A stretch of 64,000 nt of DNA from an uncultured Acetatifactor sp. Its GTDB lineage: Bacteria > Bacillota > Clostridia > Lachnospirales > Lachnospiraceae. The translations under genes and the position numbers were made by a program. The notes beneath the pieces are model-generated. The model was not told the DNA's origin. It made no database searches and was given only the letters and a program-made list of their open reading frames with translations. The stretch spans positions 1-64,000 of the forward strand of contig CANREV010000007.1 of the NCBI GenBank assembly GCA_947629645.1. Direction: 5' to 3'. Every line of letters starts with the position of its first letter. Position 1 is the first letter of the stretch. Positions 26,648 through 34,894 of the stretch are shown here, in pieces.

Positions 26648-26676
26648 ACTATACACCACTTTTCTCCATCTGTAAA
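26648..26676 (-). promoter_or_regulatory. gltBD promoter
   Basis: TTTACA (26671-26676), exactly 17 bp, TATAGT (26648-26653) on the minus strand. Start of transcription is expected near 26641, directly ahead of the leader hairpin. The remaining 26680-26794 is AT-rich with no recognised element. Confidence 0.75.
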
Positions 26677-26794
26677 TAATAACTTTTTATTAAGTTGTCA
26701 GATTATTTGACATCTGCTTCATATTTATTATTTTGTCAGACAATTTGCTCTCGCACTAACCTCAGGATTCCGGTATGTTTTCCATCGCCGCCGC

Positions 26795-27619
26795 TCAAAT
26801 CTTCCGCTCATACAGCCGCTTTTTTACCCAATGGTACATCCCTGAAAACATTCTGCTCTCCGCCATGGCGCTTCTGACTGGCGCCAAGGTACAACACATG
26901 GCGATCCGATAGCAAAGCAGTTTTCCTCTTTTCATGTACTTTTCTGTAATCATTTTATGTTCCTGCCTGTTTCGCGCGCGGTTCTCCTTTTTCTCCGAAT
27001 AACCGTTACCTTCATAAACAGCTGTGGGAAACTGCAAATATAAGAATTTTGCCCCCGCCCGATAGTAGCACCAAAGAAAATGATCATAATCCGCCCGGAT
27101 CCGGTACTGAGAGTCGTAAGGTTTCTCCTCACAGAGCTCTTTACTGTAAAAACAGGACTGATGACAGGGAATATTTCGATAACAGGTAAACCCGGTGATT
27201 CTGGAAGCGGAAGCGATCACAGCGCCGTTTTTTCCGTCAACGGTATCTCCGTAGAGTATAAGCCGCCCGGTATCCGTACCCGCCGACCGTTCCCGTGAAA
27301 TTTTTTCCGCTGTCCGCGCCAACACCGAGCCATCCGCAAAGGTATCACCGCAATTGAGAAATATCACAAATTCTCCCGCCGCCTGCGCAACCGCCTGATT
27401 CATGGCATCATATATGCCCGTGTCTTTTTGTTGAATCAAACGAACTTTGTCGTTCTTTTCAGTCGCACCCTGTCTCCATAAATCCACTGCCCCATCTGTA
27501 CTGCCGCCGTCTTTTATAACCACCTCGTAATCTTCAAAGTTCTGCGTCTGAATACTCTCCATGGTCCGCCTGATCTTTTCGCCCGGATTAAGGCATACTA
27601 CGATCACCGAAAACAGCAT
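26795..27619 (-). CDS. Glycosyltransferase family 2
   Basis: A 274-residue GT-A transferase. The N-terminal nucleotide-sugar fold is clear: FSVIVVCLNPGEKIRRTMESI, DYEVVIKDGGSTDG, DTGIYDAMNQAVAQAAGEFVIFLNCGD, with a DXD-like NCGD near residue 95. The C-terminal part (about 180-274) is basic and may contact the membrane. It transfers a sugar to a glycan or lipid acceptor; the acceptor is unknown. The start at 27619 lies 14 nt downstream of the preceding gene, with AGGGGG about 9 nt upstream. It is the last gene of the MraY-GreA-HAD/CPBP-GT2 unit. Confidence 0.88.
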   Translation of the reverse strand: MLFSVIVVCLNPGEKIRRTMESIQTQNFEDYEVVIKDGGSTDGAVDLWRQGATEKNDKVRLIQQKDTGIYDAMNQAVAQAAGEFVIFLNCGDTFADGSVLARTAEKISRERSAGTDTGRLILYGDTVDGKNGAVIASASRITGFTCYRNIPCHQSCFYSKELCEEKPYDSQYRIRADYDHFLWCYYRAGAKFLYLQFPTAVYEGNGYSEKKENRARNRQEHKMITEKYMKRGKLLCYRIAMCCTLAPVRSAMAESRMFSGMYHWVKKRLYERKI

Positions 27620-27633
27620 ATTACCGATTCCCC

Positions 27634-29133
27634 CTATATCCTTTTCTGGCGGGCAAGCAGCCAGAGGCTTCCCGCTGTCAGCGCCAAAAATACAATACAT
27701 ACAGGCCAGCAGATCAGGCCGGAAACCGCCAGACCGGTATAAGTCAGACAGTAGGCCAGAATATTTGCTATCATGTGGACTGCCACCGGTATGCGGAAAT
27801 CTCCAAAGTATTCATAGGCATACGCGATCAGACAGCCGATCAGAAAAGCGTACACCCCCTGCACCGCATTCATATGGTACAGGCCAAAGATCATGGCCGA
27901 CAGGAAAATAGACGGTTTTATCTTTGTACTGCGCCTTAAGCAGTTATAAATGATACCGCGGAACAAAATCTCCTCCGCCAGGGGCGTCACCAGCCCGTAA
28001 CAGAACAGTCCAAACCAGATTACCGCGGAATACTGATCCTCCGTCACTGACCGATACGCCTCAGAATGATCCATCATTCCGGAAAGGGCAAACAGCATAT
28101 TAAGCCCCAGTACCGCGCCCACCGTGGCAATACCCAAAAAGAGATAAGACCTTGCCGGTTCTCCCTTGATATGGAGAAGCCGCATGCTATCCGCTGCCTT
28201 GCTCAATGTTCTCCGGGCAATCTTTAAGATGGAAGCCGTTCCCGCAAGGAAGCCTGCGATCTGCATCAGCGTCCCCGCGTTTCCCGTCAGGGCTACCAGC
28301 TGCCCCGCCTCGTCATGGACAAAGAGAAAATCCCCCACAGGAATGGTATTGCCGATAGTCTGTAACAGCAGCCCCATCACATTGACGCCAACCGCTTTCA
28401 CTAAAACAAAGAGCAGTAAGGGAAAAAACAACTGCCATATCCTCTGAAAAGGCGTCAGCTTCTGCTGTTCCTCGCAACCCCGCAAAAGGAATTTCTGCAG
28501 TTCTTCCACGGAACGGACGATATAATCAGCCCTGGCCGCCTTCAGTTCCTCCATACTGCCATAACCGTATGTGACGCCCACGCTCTCCACGCCGGCCTTT
28601 TTGGCGCCCTCCACATCATAACTGCGGTCTCCTATCATATAGACCTGGCTCTTGTCCACAGGCTGCCCGTCAAACAACCGCCTCAGCGCTTCCTCCACCA
28701 CTTCGTCCTTGTTCACTCTGGTTCCGTCCAGTTCGCTGCCTACGATCACCTTGAAAAACCGCCTGATGTTGAAATGCTCCAATATCCGCTCCACGAAGAC
28801 TGTAGGCTTGCTGGAAGCCACCGCCAGAAACATTCCCTTAGATATCAAAGTCTGCAGCATCTGGGAAACACCGGGATAGATTTTGTTTTCAAAAATCCCC
28901 GTATCCTGAAAACGCTCCCTGTACTTTGCGATGGCCCTATCCGCCTGCTCCTGCGTCAGGTTATAAAATTTCATAAAACTGTCCTTCAAAGGAGGGCCGA
29001 TAAACGGCTCCAGTTTATCCAGGTCAGGTTCCTCAATGCCCAAATCCGCAAGGGCATACTGCACACAGGTGCAGATTCCTACCTTGGGATCCGTCAGCGT
29101 TCCGTCCAAATCAAACAATAAATATTTTTTCAC
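27634..29133 (-). CDS. HAD phosphatase fused to a CPBP membrane protease
   Basis: A 499-residue two-domain protein. Residues 1-215 are a phosphoglycolate-phosphatase-like HAD domain: DLDGTLTD (Asp8, Asp10), SSKP (107-110), a Lys near 142, and GDRSYD (168-173). Residues 225-495 form about eight membrane spans with the CPBP (Abi) intramembrane protease motifs: AEEILFRG (386-393, tandem Glu), FGLYHMN (His420) and AVHMIAN (His453). The start codon is GTG at 29133, directly after the greA stop, with AAGGAG 7 nt upstream, so translation is coupled to greA. The HAD domain is complete, as are the protease motifs. CPBP members process prenylated or other membrane substrates; the role of a joined phosphatase is unknown. 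Confidence 0.88.
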   Translation of the reverse strand: MKKYLLFDLDGTLTDPKVGICTCVQYALADLGIEEPDLDKLEPFIGPPLKDSFMKFYNLTQEQADRAIAKYRERFQDTGIFENKIYPGVSQMLQTLISKGMFLAVASSKPTVFVERILEHFNIRRFFKVIVGSELDGTRVNKDEVVEEALRRLFDGQPVDKSQVYMIGDRSYDVEGAKKAGVESVGVTYGYGSMEELKAARADYIVRSVEELQKFLLRGCEEQQKLTPFQRIWQLFFPLLLFVLVKAVGVNVMGLLLQTIGNTIPVGDFLFVHDEAGQLVALTGNAGTLMQIAGFLAGTASILKIARRTLSKAADSMRLLHIKGEPARSYLFLGIATVGAVLGLNMLFALSGMMDHSEAYRSVTEDQYSAVIWFGLFCYGLVTPLAEEILFRGIIYNCLRRSTKIKPSIFLSAMIFGLYHMNAVQGVYAFLIGCLIAYAYEYFGDFRIPVAVHMIANILAYCLTYTGLAVSGLICWPVCIVFLALTAGSLWLLARQKRI

Positions 29134-29637
29134 TTAAAAACTCCTTATCTTGTCACTGCCGTCATCCACCGTATTTTCTATCTTTAAGATCTTCACATCA
29201 TACTCCGCCGTCTCGTTCACCTTAACGTGGACAATCTCTCCCTCCTTTTTCCCCAGGAGCGCTTTCCCAAGCGGACTCTCGTTGCTGATCAGATTCTCCA
29301 GCGAATTGCCCCGCACCGTAGTTACGATCTTATACATCTCCACCGACCCATCGTCCACAAACTGCACCGTGACAGTGTTGTTGATCCCCACCTCGTCCTC
29401 CGCGGATTCATCGGAGATCACTTTTGCCGTCCGGATCATCCTTTCCAGATAGCGGATCCGGCTCTCGTTCTGATTCTTTACTTTTTTTGCCGCGTGATAC
29501 TCAAAATTTTCACTGAGATCTCCGTGGGCCCTGGTCTCTTTCACATCCTCCAGCGCCTTGGGGCGCACCACCAGCTTGCGGTACTCGATCTCCTCTTCCA
29601 TCTTTTTGATATCCGCCGCCGTCAATTCATCATACAT
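29134..29637 (-). CDS. greA: GreA/GreB-family transcription elongation factor
   Basis: A 167-residue factor that rescues backtracked RNA polymerase by stimulating transcript cleavage. The N-terminal coiled coil bears the acidic tip motif in KETRAHGDLSENFEYHAAKK (Asp and Glu of GDLSENFEY). The C-terminal FKBP-like domain includes ISNESPLGKALLGKKEGE. The start at 29637 has AAGGAG 8 nt upstream; a longer frame to 29754 overlaps the MraY-like gene and is rejected. It lies 13 nt after that gene and abuts the HAD-CPBP gene. It may be a paralogue of the housekeeping GreA, since the operon is not the usual greA-lysS context. Confidence 0.9.
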   Translation of the reverse strand: MYDELTAADIKKMEEEIEYRKLVVRPKALEDVKETRAHGDLSENFEYHAAKKVKNQNESRIRYLERMIRTAKVISDESAEDEVGINNTVTVQFVDDGSVEMYKIVTTVRGNSLENLISNESPLGKALLGKKEGEIVHVKVNETAEYDVKILKIENTVDDGSDKIRSF

Positions 29638-29650
29638 CTCTCTTAACTCC

Positions 29651-30616
29651 TTACACCTGAATACCGTACACCACCGCCACCGCCAGAATAATCTGAATAA
29701 TAGCGAAGCGGAAGACCGTCTGGGTATTGGACCATCCCCATACCTTGCGCACATGATCGTGGAGCGGCGTTCTGGTATTTTTCAAAATATGGATCTTTAA
29801 AAAGCGAAGCAGCGCCACCTTCAAAAGTCCCAGTCCGCCATCCAGGATCAGCACCAACGCCACGGGAATATAAAGCACGGGAGAACCGGTCTTTAAGACC
29901 GCGAGACTGATAAAAAGCCCCATGGCCCTGGAGCCCGCGTCTCCCATCATCAGACGGCTTGGCGTGGCATTGTACCAGAGGTATCCTAAAATGCACACCG
30001 CAAACAAAAGGATCAGGAAAGAGAAATCCTGCCCTCTGCCCAAAATACGGCCGATCACATAGATCGTCATGACAGAAATAATGGTCAGCGTGCCCGAAAG
30101 CCCGTCCACCCCGTCGGAACAGTTGGTCACGTTCACCGAGGTCCAGACCAGGATCATGATCAGAATCGCAAACAGTCCCTCGGGAATGGTCAGCCGGACA
30201 TGGAACAGCGCCAATTCTATGGTATTGGGATTGTACTTTAAGTACGTCATGGCAGTCAGCGCCGCCACGCACAGATCCAGAAAGCCTTTCTTATACTCTC
30301 CCCATGGGGTTCTGGAAGCATCATCCAAAAATCCCGTCATCATGCAGACTACGATCAGGAGCAGATAGATCACCGTCTCCGCCTTCATTGGTACAAAGAG
30401 AAGCGCCGCCGCCGCAAAAGCAAGCACGAAAATAATGCCCGCTCCCCTGGGTTTGCCCGCGGACAGCTTCCCGTCATGGGCGAATTCCCTTCCTCCGTCC
30501 TTAGGCAGGATGTCCGCCAGTCTTGCTGTGGCAAACACCGTGACCGCGAATGCAAACAGAATACCCGCAGGCGCCAGCAGGGAATCGTAGATCTCAGGAA
30601 TCAATAAATATAACAT
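29651..30616 (-). CDS. MraY-like phospho-sugar transferase to undecaprenyl phosphate
   Basis: A 321-residue protein with about ten membrane spans in the PNPT family. Motifs: FLDDASRTPWGEYKKG (catalytic Asp pair), NVTNCSDGVDGLSG, MGDAGSRAMG, and TPLHDHVRKVWGW, the equivalent of the HHH loop of MraY, here HDH. It would move phospho-MurNAc-pentapeptide or a related phospho-sugar to undecaprenyl phosphate at the inner face of the membrane. The variant HDH loop and a non-dcw location suggest a paralogue. The start at 30616 has GGGAG 5 nt upstream; ATG 30628 is the alternative. It leads a four-gene operon. Confidence 0.85.
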   Translation of the reverse strand: MLYLLIPEIYDSLLAPAGILFAFAVTVFATARLADILPKDGGREFAHDGKLSAGKPRGAGIIFVLAFAAAALLFVPMKAETVIYLLLIVVCMMTGFLDDASRTPWGEYKKGFLDLCVAALTAMTYLKYNPNTIELALFHVRLTIPEGLFAILIMILVWTSVNVTNCSDGVDGLSGTLTIISVMTIYVIGRILGRGQDFSFLILLFAVCILGYLWYNATPSRLMMGDAGSRAMGLFISLAVLKTGSPVLYIPVALVLILDGGLGLLKVALLRFLKIHILKNTRTPLHDHVRKVWGWSNTQTVFRFAIIQIILAVAVVYGIQV

Positions 30617-30780
30617 AGCCGCTCCCATCTTAAATTTATAATATACCCATCATACCACAAATGGGACATGTATGCAAACAGTTCAGCCAGCCCGCAGCAT
30701 CATGATATGAGCAAAGACAGGCGCATCGCGCCAAAAAGCGTGTCAGCGCGGCTTTGAGAGCGGCGCAGACCGAACGCGCA

Positions 30781-30810
30781 AAAAGGAGGCTGCATACACA
30801 GCCTCCTTTT
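30781..30810 (-). terminator. Terminator of the Lpl-type ABC operon
   Basis: A 12-bp perfect stem (AAAAGGAGGCTG / CAGCCTCCTTTT) with a 6-nt loop and T5 on the minus strand, about 33 nt after the binding-protein stop. The rest of 30617-30780 holds no recognised element; a promoter for the MraY-like unit must lie there but is not obvious. Confidence 0.85.
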
Positions 30811-30843
30811 GCTTTCATTCCTCTTATTCTCTTTCACGGAATC

Positions 30844-32559
30844 TTAAGGGAGCATATCGGCATCGCCGAACGCAGCTTCCCATTTTTCTTTACGTTCCTC
30901 CATGATCGCCTGACCGCCGGCATTCATATAATCCTCCAGAGCCTGATCCCAGACTGCATCGAAATCCGCCTCGGAAGCGCTCATCGCGGTATCGTAAACA
31001 ATATCTCTCTTCTCGGACAGGACAGGACCCATACCCTCCTCGGACTCGATCGTTCCAACATTCACATTCTTGCCGACCTTCATATCAGTCTGCGCGATAG
31101 CGTTTGCGTTCTCCACCACCGCGGGATCGATGCCAGCGTAGCTGTGAGCGGTAGATTTGATCGTCTTCTCCTCGTCTGCAAGCTTCAGACCGTTACAGGT
31201 AATGGTATAGTCGATGTTCATACCGGAATTCTGGATCGCATCGCCGGTAGCGGCAATGGTCTCTACAGCGCCGTCCTCCAGCACATTATGGGTCACGCCC
31301 TCATCACCGATCTGCAGATACTCGATATGCTCGGGATCGCTGATCCAGTCAAGGTACAGCATGGAAGCCAGAGGCTCGTCATTGGTGCTGGGGAAGAAAA
31401 TCTTACGGTCGATGGGACCGGGTACAAACTTGGTGTGCGTGCCGTTCTTATCCTCAAAGCAGTCGATCGCTACAAACTGTGCGTCCTCGCCCGCGATCCT
31501 CTGCAAAGAAGCGTTAATGCTGTCCTCGCCGTTTCTGAAAGGATAATCCCAGTTATGGGTGAACGCACCTACATAACCAGCTTTCAGCATATCGTCCTCG
31601 GTAGTGTCGCCGCTTCCGTACAATGCGAAATCTTTCCACATCAATCCTTCATTGTACCACTTGTTCAGCAGTCTGACAGCTTCCTTGGTGCCTTCCTGGG
31701 TCAGCTTTCTGTCATCAAAACCATTGACATAGTACTCTTTATCGGAAATATCGGGATCGATAAAGGATTCGATCAGAGTCGCCGCTCTCCAGCCTACGTC
31801 ATAGCTTACGGAATAAGGAACCATCTTGTCGGCATCGGCGCCCAGCAGAAGCTCCGCGTTATCCTTGAACGCATGCAGCATATCCTCAAATTCCTGCCTG
31901 GTGGTGGGAGCTTCCATATTTAACTTATCCAGCCAGTCCTGACGCACAAAGGTATTGATACGGTTGCTGGTAGCCAGCTTAGCCTCAATGCCCCAGACAG
32001 TGCCGGTAGCGGGATCCCTGTCCCAGTAAAGGTTGGTTTCGCCCAGCCAGTCCCAAAGGTTAGGCAGGTCAGCCTTATTATTCTCGATATAAGGAGCCAG
32101 GTCCAGAACGCCTCCCATATTCGCGTAAGTCTGAATGGTAGGATAATCGTAAGTTACGCAGATATCCGGCGCTGTTTTTCCCGCCAGAAGGTTATTGATC
32201 TGCTCTACCTCCGTCCAGCGGGGAACGGCTACAAACTCTACCGCTACATTGTGATCTTCCAGCATTCCCTTCTTAATGTACTCGGTATACATATTGTTGG
32301 TGGGATCGGAACCGCCATCGTTTCCGCGGTCGTAAACTTCCACCGTGATGGATCTGGTCTCGGCGAATTTGCCGTCCACCAGTTCGCTGCTTCCATTTCC
32401 TTCAGCCTCGGCAGAACCGCCTGCGGCGGAGGACTGTCCGCTGCCTGCGTTGGAGCTTCCCGCTTCGGAGCTGCCGGCATTGCCAGAGTCGCCGCCGCAC
32501 GCCGTCATGGACATCACCATGGCGCCGGCAAGCAGGATAGATAACACTTTCTTCTTCAT
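30844..32559 (-). CDS. Extracellular solute-binding lipoprotein (LplA type)
   Basis: A 571-residue family 1 binding protein. It has a signal peptide and lipobox (MSMTAC, modified Cys21), then a Ser/Gly/Ala-rich linker (about 22-55), then a large two-lobed binding domain with features of the LplA/YtcQ class of oligosaccharide-binding proteins (about 500+ residues, PDICVTYDYPTIQTYANMGG near 135). It captures an oligosaccharide outside the cell for the two permeases encoded upstream. The start at 32559 follows GGGAGG. It is the last gene of the operon, separated from the permease by a 97-nt gap with a stem-loop. A xylo-oligosaccharide or aldouronate ligand is inferred from the nearby GH67. Confidence 0.92.
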   Translation of the reverse strand: MKKKVLSILLAGAMVMSMTACGGDSGNAGSSEAGSSNAGSGQSSAAGGSAEAEGNGSSELVDGKFAETRSITVEVYDRGNDGGSDPTNNMYTEYIKKGMLEDHNVAVEFVAVPRWTEVEQINNLLAGKTAPDICVTYDYPTIQTYANMGGVLDLAPYIENNKADLPNLWDWLGETNLYWDRDPATGTVWGIEAKLATSNRINTFVRQDWLDKLNMEAPTTRQEFEDMLHAFKDNAELLLGADADKMVPYSVSYDVGWRAATLIESFIDPDISDKEYYVNGFDDRKLTQEGTKEAVRLLNKWYNEGLMWKDFALYGSGDTTEDDMLKAGYVGAFTHNWDYPFRNGEDSINASLQRIAGEDAQFVAIDCFEDKNGTHTKFVPGPIDRKIFFPSTNDEPLASMLYLDWISDPEHIEYLQIGDEGVTHNVLEDGAVETIAATGDAIQNSGMNIDYTITCNGLKLADEEKTIKSTAHSYAGIDPAVVENANAIAQTDMKVGKNVNVGTIESEEGMGPVLSEKRDIVYDTAMSASEADFDAVWDQALEDYMNAGGQAIMEERKEKWEAAFGDADMLP

Positions 32560-32607
32560 CTTTTTACCTCCCTGTTTTTGTGTTGGGTTGTGTATGGTTG
32601 AATCAAC

Positions 32608-32632
32608 GGACCGCCGCAATGACGGCCCGGTC
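32608..32632 (-). other. Intercistronic stem-loop before the binding-protein gene
   Basis: GACCGGGCCG and CGGCGGTCC (minus strand) form a GC-rich hairpin with a TCATTG loop and no T tract. Such structures between permease and binding-protein genes often stabilise the abundant downstream transcript; that role is inferred. Confidence 0.4.
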
Positions 32633-32656
32633 GTTCCTGAATCTGTAAAGCCTTCG

Positions 32657-33529
32657 TCACTCTTTGACCGCTCCCAGCGTCACGCCGTGGATAAAGTACT
32701 TCTGCAGCCAAGGATAAATGCAGAGGATAGGCACCGTGGAGAACATGACGATGGCGGCCTTTAAGGATTCCGACAGTCCCGGGGATGAGAAGCCTTCCAA
32801 AGTGGCTACTTCCACGGAATTAATATTATTCAGTATGTTATACAGCAAAAGCTGCAAAGGATAGTACTTGGCATCGTTCATATATACCAGGGCATCGGAA
32901 TATCCGTTCCAGCGTCCCACCGCGTAAAACAGCGCCAGCGTAGCCAGAACCGGCTTGGACAGGGGCAGATAGATCTTGACCAGTATGGTGAAAAAGTTCG
33001 CCCCGTCTATCTCCGCGGATTCCCTCAGACTTTCAGGGATACCGTAGAAGAAACTCCTCATGATGATCATGTTATATACGCTTAAGCAGCTGGGAATGAT
33101 CAGTACCAGCGGATTATTTAAAAGTCCCAGCGCCTGCATCAGCAGGTAATTCGGGATAGCTCCGGCGTTGAAAAACATTGTGATCGTGATAAAAATATTG
33201 ATCACGGAACGCCCCCTTAATTTTTCAAAGATCAACGGGTACGCGCACAAGGTCGTCATAGCCAGGGATACAAAGGTACATACGATCGTCAGAAACACCG
33301 TCCAGAAAAACGCCCTGATGTACTTCATATCCGTAAGCACCATACTGTAGGCGTCTAAATTCCATCCCTTGGGCCACAGATAAACCTCGTGTTTGATCAA
33401 CGCGTCTGTGGCGCTGAGCGATCTTGCCAGCAGATTCACCATGGGCAAAAGGCAGATCGTGCTCACCAGAAGGCAGATCACTACAAATATCCAATCTCCT
33501 ATTTTTGCGGATTTTGATTTGATTTTCAT
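32657..33529 (-). CDS. Sugar ABC transporter permease (LplC/MalG type)
   Basis: A 290-residue inner-membrane protein with six spans. The EAA loop that docks the ATPase reads ESLRESAEIDGANFFTILVK (about 180-200). N-terminal DWIFVVICLLVSTICLLPMV is the first span. It pairs with the LplB-type permease upstream to form the channel. The start at 33529 has GAGAGG just upstream; ATG 33541 is also in frame. No ATPase gene is present in the operon, so a shared MsmX-like ATPase is probably used, as is usual for this class. Confidence 0.93.
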   Translation of the reverse strand: MKIKSKSAKIGDWIFVVICLLVSTICLLPMVNLLARSLSATDALIKHEVYLWPKGWNLDAYSMVLTDMKYIRAFFWTVFLTIVCTFVSLAMTTLCAYPLIFEKLRGRSVINIFITITMFFNAGAIPNYLLMQALGLLNNPLVLIIPSCLSVYNMIIMRSFFYGIPESLRESAEIDGANFFTILVKIYLPLSKPVLATLALFYAVGRWNGYSDALVYMNDAKYYPLQLLLYNILNNINSVEVATLEGFSSPGLSESLKAAIVMFSTVPILCIYPWLQKYFIHGVTLGAVKE

Positions 33530-33632
33530 ATTTCCTCTCATTCTGCCGCTTCAGCGGCCATCGCACGGGCAGGGGATCTGTGCTCTGGCGCAGCCCCCGG
33601 ATTGAAAAGTGCTCTGCAATCCATGCCTCTTC

Positions 33633-34580
33633 TTACCAGATACCGCGTTCGCCCAACTTTCTGGCGATCCAGTTTGCCATCAGCAGGAAGAAGACGCCCA
33701 CCACCGACTGGAACAGGCCTACCGCCGTAGTCAGGGAGAACTGCAGTCCCTTGATACCCACTTTATATACATAGGTGGAGATCACGTTCGCCACATCCAT
33801 GACCAGCTTATTCTGCAGAGCATAAGGACGGTCGAAGTTGCTTCCCAGGATGCTTCCCAGGTTCATGACAAGCAGGACCACTATGGTCGGTTTGATACCC
33901 GGCAGCGTGATGTGCCACATCTTTTTAAATCGTCCCGCGCCGTCCACGGAGGCCGCTTCGTAAAGCTCGGGGCTGATTCCCGCGATAGCCGCCAGGTAGA
34001 CGATGGAACCCCAGCCGAAATTCTGCCATACGCCAAGGCCCGCGTAAGTAGCCACCCAGTGGTGGGATTCGTTCAGAAACGGTATCGATTCCATTCCCAG
34101 ATTATTCAGGATCATATTCACAAATCCGGTGGAAGGCGCGAACAGCTGCAGCGCCAGACCGTAGATGATGACCCAGGAAAGGAAGTGAGGCATATAGGCG
34201 ATGGTCTGTACGACCTTCTTGAATCGTTTAAAACATAATTCGTTTAAGATCAGCGCGAAAATAATGGGCGCCGGAAATCCGATGACCAGATCTAACAGGT
34301 TCAGCCCCACCGTGTTGCGCAGAGCCAGCAGAAAATCTTTGTTTTTGAACGCCTTGATAAAGTACTCAAATCCGTGGTTGTCGGCCAGCGGGAGTTTCCA
34401 GATGCTTTCCACAATACTGTACTTTTTAAAAGCGATCTGTATGTAGACCATAGGCACATACTTAAAAATCAACAGATACAGAAGCGGCAGCGCGAGCAAC
34501 GCGTACAACTGCCAATACCGCTTCATATAGACCTTGAAACTTACCTTTTGCTGCGTAACAGCCTGCTTTTTGCTTTTCAC
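33633..34580 (-). CDS. Sugar ABC transporter permease (LplB type)
   Basis: A 315-residue six-span permease: YALLALPLLYLLIFKYVPM as first span and the EAA loop ISPELYEAASVDGAGRFKKM (about 210-230). The start codon is GTG at 34580 with AGGAGG 8 nt upstream. A three-codon frame ATG-ATG-CCG-TGA sits between the ribosome site and this GTG, its stop overlapping the start (GTGA). First gene of the operon, divergent from the araC-type gene. The 91-nt gap to the next gene contains a perfect GCCGC-TGAA-GCGGC hairpin (minus strand). Confidence 0.93.
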   Translation of the reverse strand: MKSKKQAVTQQKVSFKVYMKRYWQLYALLALPLLYLLIFKYVPMVYIQIAFKKYSIVESIWKLPLADNHGFEYFIKAFKNKDFLLALRNTVGLNLLDLVIGFPAPIIFALILNELCFKRFKKVVQTIAYMPHFLSWVIIYGLALQLFAPSTGFVNMILNNLGMESIPFLNESHHWVATYAGLGVWQNFGWGSIVYLAAIAGISPELYEAASVDGAGRFKKMWHITLPGIKPTIVVLLVMNLGSILGSNFDRPYALQNKLVMDVANVISTYVYKVGIKGLQFSLTTAVGLFQSVVGVFFLLMANWIARKLGERGIW

Positions 34581-34894
34581 GGCATCATCCTCCTCACGTT
34601 ATGATTTTCCGTAGTCTCTCTCTGTATTTTCATTATAACATTCTAATCACTTATTGCTTATCAGATATTGCTAATTGTTGTTCTCATATTGCGCTCTTTG
34701 GCAAAACCCCGAAAATATTTGACTATATTGCATTTTAATGGAATTTGTGGTATGATTTTATATAGGTATTTTGCATATAAAACAGAAGGTTAGATATGGA
34801 ATATTAGGTAGATTGACAAATTCATTTTTTGCTCAATAGCAATTTTTGCATATCACTTTTTTACAGCCGGATACGCGGCGGAAGGGCGGATTTT
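34581..34894. promoter_or_regulatory. Divergent control region, ABC operon / araC-type gene
   Basis: Minus strand: TATAAT at 34632-34637 with no consensus -35. The expected -35 window (34655-34660) is covered by direct repeats: ATTGCT at 34653 and 34667, ATTGTT at 34674, ATTGCG at 34688. These form two 21-bp units (34653 to 34674, 34667 to 34688), the classic spacing of AraC-family half-sites. Plus strand: TTGCAT (34728-34733), 17 bp, TATGAT (34751-34756) for the regulator gene. A further ATTGC occurs at 34727, and an inverted TTGCT-CAAT-AGCAA near 34832-34845. No gene lies in this 314-bp stretch. Confidence 0.62.

Noticed and set aside
30754-31923. Long plus-strand open frame over the binding-lipoprotein gene
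   Set aside because: It is antisense to a well-identified lipoprotein with lipobox and ribosome site, and it reads through that gene's terminator. It is a codon-bias shadow.
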